DNA from: Bradyrhizobium sp. CSS354
Lineage (GTDB): Bacteria > Pseudomonadota > Alphaproteobacteria > Rhizobiales > Xanthobacteraceae
Assembly (NCBI RefSeq): GCF_029051725.1
Contig: NZ_JAACFU010000007.1
Location: forward strand, 124,001-188,000
Direction: 5' to 3'
Length of the DNA stretch: 64,000 bases
In this document: one piece after another, positions 59,208 to 64,000 of the stretch
Numbering within the stretch: position 1 is the first letter of the stretch
How the letters are laid out: every line of letters starts with the position of its first letter
The notes under the pieces: generated by a model
Database searches by the model: none
Told to the model about the DNA's origin: nothing
The model's input: only the letters and a program-made list of their open reading frames with translations
Made by a program: the position numbers and the translations under genes

Positions 59208-60090
59208 GCGGCGCGTCTACTCGCCCTGGCGCGAGACGTGGCGGCGCTATAGCCGCCACAAGCTTGCCGTGGTCAGTGCGTTCCTGCTCCTCGTTCTGAT
59301 CCTGGCGGTGGTGGTCGGCCCCTTTATCTGGCGGGTCAAGATCGACGACATCGATATCGTGGCGGGCATGCAGGGGCCGTCGCTGGCCCATCCTTTCGGC
59401 ACCGACGATCTCGGGCAGGACATCCTCGCCCGCATGATCTATGGCGGGCGCATCTCGCTCGCGGTCGGCCTCGCCGCGATGCTGGTCTCAGTCTTTGTCG
59501 GCGTGCTGATCGGCGCGCTCGCCGGCATGTCGCGCGGTGCGCTCGGTCATGGGCTGATGTGGCTCACCGATCTCTTTCTGTCGCTGCCGCAATTGCCCCT
59601 GCTGCTGCTGCTGATCTATCTCTTCCGCGACGGGCTGAAGGCGGCTTTCGGCCCCGAGGGCGGCATTTTCATCCTGATCGTGCTCGTGATCGGTGGCTTG
59701 CGCTGGATGCCGGTTGCGCGCCTCGTTCGCGCCCAGTTCCTGTCGATCCGCGAGAAGGAATTCGTTGAAGCCGCGCGCGCTCTCGGGGCAAGCCCGGTGC
59801 GGCAGGTTGTGCGCCATATCCTGCCCAATGCCCTCGGTCCGGTGATCATCGCCGGCACCATCGACGTGGCTGCCGCCATCATCGCGGAATCGACGCTGTC
59901 CTTCCTCGGCCTCGGCTTCCCTCCGGATACGCCGACCTGGGGCCGGCTGCTTTATGACGCGAAAGACTTTCTCGACATCGGCCCGCACTGGGCGCTGTTT
60001 CCGGGCGGCGCGATCTTCATCGCGGTGGTCGCCATCAACTTCATCGGCGACGGCTTGCGTGACGCGCTCGATGCGCGGCGGGTGATCTGA
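59173..60090 (+). CDS. Oligopeptide ABC transporter permease, DppC type
   Basis: This protein has 305 residues from ATG 59173 (MAGLTLASPSAERR), overlapping the preceding gene by 35 nt. The DppC pattern is present: a charged N terminus (WRETWRRYSRHKLAVVSAFLLLVLILAVVVGPFIW), a GTDDLGQDILARMIYGGRISLAVGLAA segment near residue 75, and the EAA loop (FVEAARALGASPVRQVVRHILPNALGPVII) near 195. The end GDGLRDALDARRVI is the usual family end. The stop shares one base with the ATG of the next ATPase gene. Confidence 0.93.
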   Translation: MAGLTLASPSAERRVYSPWRETWRRYSRHKLAVVSAFLLLVLILAVVVGPFIWRVKIDDIDIVAGMQGPSLAHPFGTDDLGQDILARMIYGGRISLAVGLAAMLVSVFVGVLIGALAGMSRGALGHGLMWLTDLFLSLPQLPLLLLLIYLFRDGLKAAFGPEGGIFILIVLVIGGLRWMPVARLVRAQFLSIREKEFVEAARALGASPVRQVVRHILPNALGPVIIAGTIDVAAAIIAESTLSFLGLGFPPDTPTWGRLLYDAKDFLDIGPHWALFPGGAIFIAVVAINFIGDGLRDALDARRVI

Positions 60091-61085
60091 TGGCGCCGCT
60101 GCTCGAGATCAAGGGACTGAAAACCCACTTCTCCACCGACGACGGCATCCTCCAGGCGGTCGATGGTGTCGACATCTCCATCAACCGCGGCGAGACGCTC
60201 TGCGTCGTCGGCGAATCCGGCTGCGGCAAGACCGTCACCGCGATGTCGATCCTGAAGCTGATCGCGATGCCGCCGGGCCGCATCGCGGCAGGCGAGATCA
60301 TCTTCGAGGGCCGCGATCTCGTGCCGCTGACGAGCAGTCAGCTCGACGAGATCCGCGCCAAGGAGATCGGCTTCATCTTCCAGGAGCCGATGACCTCGCT
60401 CAATCCGGTGCTGACCATCGGCGAGCAGATCGCCGAAAGCCTGCGCCGCCATGAGAACGTCACCAGGAAGCAGGCGCTCGAGCGCACCATCGAAATGCTC
60501 AAGCTGGTGCAGATTCCCAACGCCGAAGGCCGCGTGCACAACTATCCGCATCAGTTCTCCGGCGGCATGCGGCAGCGCGTGATGATCGCGATGGCGCTCG
60601 CCTGCAAGCCGAAACTGATCATCGCCGACGAGCCCACCACGGCCCTCGACGTCACCATTCAGGCGCAGATCCTCGACCTGCTCCAGGACATGAAGGAGCG
60701 CTTCGGCATGGCGGTGATGCTGATCACCCATGCCATGGGCGTCGTCGCCGAGACCGCGCAACGCGTCGTGGTGATGTACGCCGGCAAGGTGGTAGAGGAG
60801 GCGCCTGTCGACGACCTCTTCGGCAATCCCGGCCATCCCTATACCCAGGGACTGATCCGCTCGATCCCGCGCATTGATCTCGACAGCGAGCACAAGGTGC
60901 GGCTGGAGGCGATCGGCGGCTCGGTGCCGATCCTGATCAACCCGCCGGTCGGCTGCCGCTTCGCTCCGCGCTGCCGCCACGCCATGAGCATCTGCACCGA
61001 GAGGGAGCCGCTGCTGCGCGAAATCGCGCCCGGCCACCGCATGGCCTGTCATCTGGGAGATACGCAGTTGGGAGGCGCAGCATGA
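60090..61085 (+). CDS. Oligopeptide ABC transporter ATPase, DppD type
   Basis: This protein has 331 residues from ATG 60090 (overlap TGATG). Walker A is GESGCGKTV near residue 45, the Q-loop FIFQEPMTSLNPVLTIGEQ lies near 97, the signature FSGGMRQRVMIAMALA near 155, Walker B LIIADEPTTALDVT, and the switch His in LITHAMGVV. The C-terminal oligopeptide-transporter extension with cysteines (GCRFAPRCRHAMSICTER) may bind an Fe-S cluster, as known for the family. It pairs with the DppF-like ATPase encoded next, overlapping by 4 nt. Confidence 0.94.
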   Translation: MAPLLEIKGLKTHFSTDDGILQAVDGVDISINRGETLCVVGESGCGKTVTAMSILKLIAMPPGRIAAGEIIFEGRDLVPLTSSQLDEIRAKEIGFIFQEPMTSLNPVLTIGEQIAESLRRHENVTRKQALERTIEMLKLVQIPNAEGRVHNYPHQFSGGMRQRVMIAMALACKPKLIIADEPTTALDVTIQAQILDLLQDMKERFGMAVMLITHAMGVVAETAQRVVVMYAGKVVEEAPVDDLFGNPGHPYTQGLIRSIPRIDLDSEHKVRLEAIGGSVPILINPPVGCRFAPRCRHAMSICTEREPLLREIAPGHRMACHLGDTQLGGAA

Positions 61086-62050
61086 CCGAGCCCTTGCTCC
61101 GCGTCAGCGGCCTGAAGAAATATTTTCCCGTGCATGGCGGCCTGTTATCGCGCCAGGTCGGCAGCGTTTATGCGGTGGACGGGGTCTCGTTCTCGGTCAA
61201 CCGGGGCGAGACGCTCGGCCTCGTCGGCGAATCCGGCTGCGGCAAGTCGACGACGGGACGCTGCGTGCTGCGCCTGATCGAGCCGACCGACGGCGAGGTC
61301 GTGTTCGACGGTCAGGATGTCCGCCAGCTCGGCGGCAACGATTTGCGCGCGATGCGGCGGAACATGCAGCTCGTGTTCCAGGACCCGTTCGCCTCCCTCA
61401 ATCCGCGCATGACGGTCGGCGCCATCCTCGGCGAAGCGCTGATCATCCATAAGCTTGGCTCATCGGCCAAGGAGCGGGAGGATCGCGTCGCGAGCCTGCT
61501 GGTGAAGGTGGGGCTCAAGGCCGAGCACATGCGCCGCTATCCGCATGAGTTTTCCGGCGGTCAGCGCCAGCGCATCGTGATCGCGCGTGCGCTCGCGGTC
61601 GAGCCGAAACTGATCGTCTGCGACGAACCGGTGTCGGCGCTCGACGTCTCGATCCAGGCTCAGGTCATCAATTTGCTGGAAGATCTCCAGGCCGAGCTGA
61701 ACCTCACCTATCTCTTCGTCGCGCACGATTTGTCGGTGGTCGAGCACATCTCCGACCGCGTCGCGGTGATGTATCTTGGCCGTATCGTCGAGCTCGCCAA
61801 GGCCAGCGACCTCTACCGCAATCCGCAGCATCCCTACACGAGGGCGCTGTTATCAGCGGTGCCGGTGCCCGATCCCAAGCTCAAACGCGAGCGCATCCGC
61901 CTCAAGGGAGACGTTCCGAGCCCGATGAAGCCGCCGTCGGGCTGCCACTTCCACACCCGCTGTCCTATCGCCCAGCCGCGTTGCGCCGAAAGCGCGCCGG
62001 AGCTGAAGGAGGGAGCGGGCGGGCACCTTGTGGCGTGCCATCTCGCCTGA
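61082..62050 (+). CDS. Oligopeptide ABC transporter ATPase, DppF type
   Basis: This protein has 322 residues from ATG 61082 (ATGA overlap). Walker A is GESGCGKSTTGRC, the Q-loop LVFQDPFASLNPRMTVG, the signature FSGGQRQRIVIARALA, Walker B LIVCDEPVSALDVS, and the switch FVAHDLSVVEH. The C-terminal cysteine block is GCHFHTRCPIAQPRCAE. It is the last gene of the six-gene operon. The remnant of a HAD gene begins 25 nt downstream on the other strand. Confidence 0.94.
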   Translation: MTEPLLRVSGLKKYFPVHGGLLSRQVGSVYAVDGVSFSVNRGETLGLVGESGCGKSTTGRCVLRLIEPTDGEVVFDGQDVRQLGGNDLRAMRRNMQLVFQDPFASLNPRMTVGAILGEALIIHKLGSSAKEREDRVASLLVKVGLKAEHMRRYPHEFSGGQRQRIVIARALAVEPKLIVCDEPVSALDVSIQAQVINLLEDLQAELNLTYLFVAHDLSVVEHISDRVAVMYLGRIVELAKASDLYRNPQHPYTRALLSAVPVPDPKLKRERIRLKGDVPSPMKPPSGCHFHTRCPIAQPRCAESAPELKEGAGGHLVACHLA

Positions 62051-62074
62051 CGCCTGGAAAAGCGGAGCGCGCAT

Positions 62075-62356
62075 TCATGCGTGAAGCAGGCCGTGCTCCG
62101 AAAGGGCCTGCCTGAATGCCTCAACCGAAGTGTGGTGATGCGCGAACAGACGCGCCTCTCGCGCGCCGCTCGTAGCCCCCGCAAGCTTCGCCAGCCATGC
62201 GACACGCTTTGCCCTGTCGTAATCGCAGAGGACATTGTCCATGTCGAAGAGGACGAGCTTGTTCCACCAGTCACAGCGGCACTCTCGGATTGGCCGAACA
62301 TCCGGCCGTGATCCAAGCCATACCGCGCTAGAGCGCAGGCAACAAATCCAGAGCAA
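62075..62356 (-). pseudogene. HAD-family hydrolase remnant with internal deletion
   Basis: The frame holds the HAD motif I start (NKLVLFDMDNVLCDYDRAKRVAWLAKLAGAT) joined directly to what looks like a HAD C terminus (SGAREARLFAHHHTSVEAFRQALSEHGLLHA; compare the usual EGAREAG..h...eal...L...G). Motifs II to IV, about 130 residues, are missing. No proper start codon or ribosome site is seen before NKLVLFD. The best reading is a gene that suffered a large in-frame internal deletion and lost its start. It lies directly beside a GGDEF fragment. Confidence 0.65.
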
Positions 62357-62368
62357 CAGTCGATCCCG

Positions 62369-62542
62369 TCACGCGCTTCTCGCGGACCAGGGAACGACCT
62401 GTGCCGACATCATCAGCCGGTCCCGGCCATTGTCCCTGGCGGCGTAGAGCGCGCGATCGGCGGCGGCGACCAGCGTGCTGCAGTCCGTCGTGGGTTGGGA
62501 CGGCAGACTCGTCGCGGCGCCAACACTTGCAGTCATCAGGCG
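62369..62542 (-). pseudogene. Diguanylate cyclase (GGDEF) C-terminal fragment
   Basis: The last about 57 residues before the stop at 62369, RLMTASVGAATSLPSQPTTDC..LVAAADRALYAARDNGRDRL, match the end of GGDEF domains (T.SvGva ... L..AD.ALY.AK..GRnr). The GGDEF motif itself and everything upstream are absent; further 5' the frame runs into the dodecin gene. It is a broken gene end, not a functional cyclase. Confidence 0.7.
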
Positions 62543-62603
62543 GGAGGGGGATTGTCGCGTTAACCAGGCTGGCTCAAGCGTCGGCTTGGCCCGGTGTTCT
62601 ACC

Positions 62604-62825
62604 TCACTCGTCCAGAGTGAAGCCGACGCGCAGCGTAACCTGGTAGTGGCGCACGGCACCGTTCTCGATATGGCCGCGCGTTTGCACCACCTCGAACCAT
62701 TTCATCTCACGAACGGTCTTGGCGGCCCGGCTGACCGCGTTCTTGATCGCGTCCTCGATCGAGGTCTCGGACGATCCGACCAGTTCCAGGATCTTGTAGA
62801 CGTGATCCGTCTCGCTTGTGGCCAT
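62604..62825 (-). CDS. Dodecin family flavoprotein
   Basis: This protein has 73 residues from ATG 62825, with GGGGAG 6 nt upstream. It matches dodecin in length and motif: HVYKILELVGSSETSIEDAIKNAVSRAAKTVREMKWFEVVQTRGHIENGAVRHYQVTLRVGF. Dodecin forms a hollow dodecamer that stores FMN or riboflavin (or CoA in some bacteria) and protects the flavin from light. W43 would be the flavin-stacking tryptophan. It is monocistronic. Confidence 0.92.
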   Translation of the reverse strand: MATSETDHVYKILELVGSSETSIEDAIKNAVSRAAKTVREMKWFEVVQTRGHIENGAVRHYQVTLRVGFTLDE

Positions 62826-63128
62826 GACTATTCTCCCCTTGTGCTGTGGCAGGGCTGGACACGTCTGGCGCGGACCGTTGGCGCGCGCGAAACATCCGGC
62901 CTTCACTCTGAACGGTCGGCGGCGCATCGAGTTCCGTCCCCGGCGAGAGCCTGCCGCGCGCCTGCCGGGCACCGCCCTGGCGTCTTCATTTTTTTAAGTG
63001 CACGAAAATCTGGATGGCATGTGCGGGCTGCGCTCCCGAATTGACGCGCGGTCGCGGGCCTGCCCTTGCCCGTCCCGATACGAGCGAGCTAACCTCGGCC
63101 TTTCCTCCGGCATCTTCGAAGAGCGGTG
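62826..63128. other. Intergenic region between dodecin and GH16 genes
   Basis: This 303-bp divergent gap has no supported gene. It should contain both promoters; no clear -35/-10 pair or repeat was found. A TTTTTTAAG stretch lies near 62,990. Confidence 0.5.
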
Positions 63129-64000
63129 ATGATCGCGCGTTGGACGAGGGGCGCTCTGGCTGTGATCGGTCTCTGCGTTGTGCCTGCGCCGGCCCTCGCG
63201 CAGGACGATCTCGACGGTGCCCCGGTGAGCATGTCGCTGCAGGTGACGACCGATCCCTCCGCCATCGCGTGCCGCCGGCTGGAAACGGTCAATCCGGCCT
63301 CGCTGATCTTCTTGCCGCTGCGCCGGACCTTCAACGAGGATTTTGACGAGCACCCGCTGGCGAACGGACGCTGGGTGCCGCATTACGCCGGCGGTGCGGC
63401 CTGGCCGGAGGCGCGCTACTGGGGTGGCGACGGCTCCGACTTCAAGCGCAAGACCAGCGCCAATGGCGAGCAGCAGATCTACGTCGATCCGCGCTACGCG
63501 GGGCGGGCCGCGGCGCCGCTCGGGCTCGATCCGTTCAAGGTCAAGGACGGCGTGCTGTCGATCGTCGCCAGCCGCACCCCGCCGGAATTGAAACCGGTGC
63601 TGTTCAACAACGAGTACATTTCCGGGATACTCACGACCCAGGGCACGTTCGCGCAGAAGCACGGCTATTTCGAAATCCGCGCCAAGGTGCCGGTCGGGCA
63701 CGCGGTATGGCCGGCGTTCTGGATGCTGGCGGATGACGGCGGCTGGCCGCCGGAGGTCGACGTGCTGGAAGGCCGCGGCGAAAAGCCGGGTGATCTCGTG
63801 ATGACGACGCATTGGCGGATTCCCTCGACCCAGAAGATCCAGTCCTGCGGCTTCGACTTCGCGGTCGGCGACGCTTCGAGCGCGTTCCACACTTACGGTG
63901 TATTGTGGGAAGAGGATCGCCTGGTCTATTTCATCGACCGGAGGCCGGTGTCCGACATCAAGGTGCCGATCGGTTTCGACGATCCCATGTACATGATCGT
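63129..64000 (+). CDS. Exported glycoside hydrolase family 16 (partial)
   Basis: The frame is open from ATG 63129 (or GTG 63126) to the window end, at least 290 residues, so the C terminus is missing. A signal peptide (RGALAVIGLCVVPAPALAQ) precedes a beta-jelly-roll domain. The GH16 catalytic motif is visible at PPEVDVLEGRGE (ExDxxE: nucleophile and acid glutamates), preceded by KHGYFEIRAKVPVGHAVWPAFWMLADDGGWP and followed by TTHWRIPS and FHTYGVLWEEDRLVYFID. It probably cuts beta-1,3/1,4-linked glucans or the cell's own exopolysaccharide, as rhizobial ExoK-type enzymes do. It acts outside the cytoplasm. Confidence 0.88.
   Translation, partial: MIARWTRGALAVIGLCVVPAPALAQDDLDGAPVSMSLQVTTDPSAIACRRLETVNPASLIFLPLRRTFNEDFDEHPLANGRWVPHYAGGAAWPEARYWGGDGSDFKRKTSANGEQQIYVDPRYAGRAAAPLGLDPFKVKDGVLSIVASRTPPELKPVLFNNEYISGILTTQGTFAQKHGYFEIRAKVPVGHAVWPAFWMLADDGGWPPEVDVLEGRGEKPGDLVMTTHWRIPSTQKIQSCGFDFAVGDASSAFHTYGVLWEEDRLVYFIDRRPVSDIKVPIGFDDPMYMI

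Overview
The window is high-GC alphaproteobacterial DNA, most likely from Bradyrhizobium or a close relative in the Nitrobacteraceae. The evidence is the ispH-thrB-rnhA cluster next to a TrcR-type regulator, an NdvA-type glucan exporter, a TAXI-type TRAP transporter end followed by DUF1850, many small exported proteins of the kind common in this group, and several families of intergenic palindromes. No rRNA, CRISPR array or intact integrase was found. The only complete RNA gene is one tRNA-Leu.

Positions 1-13,400 (mostly plus strand) hold the TRAP end, DUF1850 and an SDR oxidoreductase, then a membrane protein and a Na+/H+ antiporter on the minus strand. A tandem pair of TPR-LprI proteins follows, the second broken by a frameshift, then prpE, a lipoprotein, an OmpW porin, TrcR on the minus strand, and the ispH-thrB-rnhA operon. 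Positions 13,500-21,200 are minus strand: a one-Cys peroxiredoxin, fadD with DUF924, a D-Ala-D-Ala carboxypeptidase, NdvA and an NMT1-like binding protein. Positions 21,400-32,500 hold a HisE-like pyrophosphatase, a DedA-like protein, aspA, two nitronate monooxygenase paralogues around a thioesterase and an acyl-CoA ligase, and several small exported or anchored proteins. Positions 32,600-39,000 hold a histidine kinase/response regulator pair, a large membrane DUF2235 hydrolase and two small unknown genes.

Positions 39,186-45,608 look like a small genomic island at the 3' end of tRNA-Leu(CAA). A 15-bp copy of the tRNA end lies at the far border, and the edges carry longer degenerate repeats and a tRNA-Ser-like remnant. 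The cargo is a compact plus-strand cluster: an HpaB-type FADH2 monooxygenase, its flavin reductase, a 3-hydroxyanthranilate 3,4-dioxygenase, an AraC regulator and a RidA protein, with an exported RidA-like protein further upstream. By inference this is a cut-down aromatic-amine route, possibly anthranilate to 3-hydroxyanthranilate to the ring-cleaved semialdehyde. It is the most interesting unit in the window.

Positions 45,700-64,000 return to core-like DNA: DsbB, an AbrB-family membrane protein, a PsiF protein and a TetR regulator with two operator palindromes facing two hot-dog thioesterases. LrgA/LrgB, a DsbA-like protein, and an alpha/beta hydrolase next to an S1C protease that has lost its whole catalytic triad follow. 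An AbgB-like amidohydrolase then heads a full oligopeptide ABC transporter operon. After it come two gene remnants (HAD and GGDEF), a dodecin and the start of a GH16 glycoside hydrolase that runs off the window.
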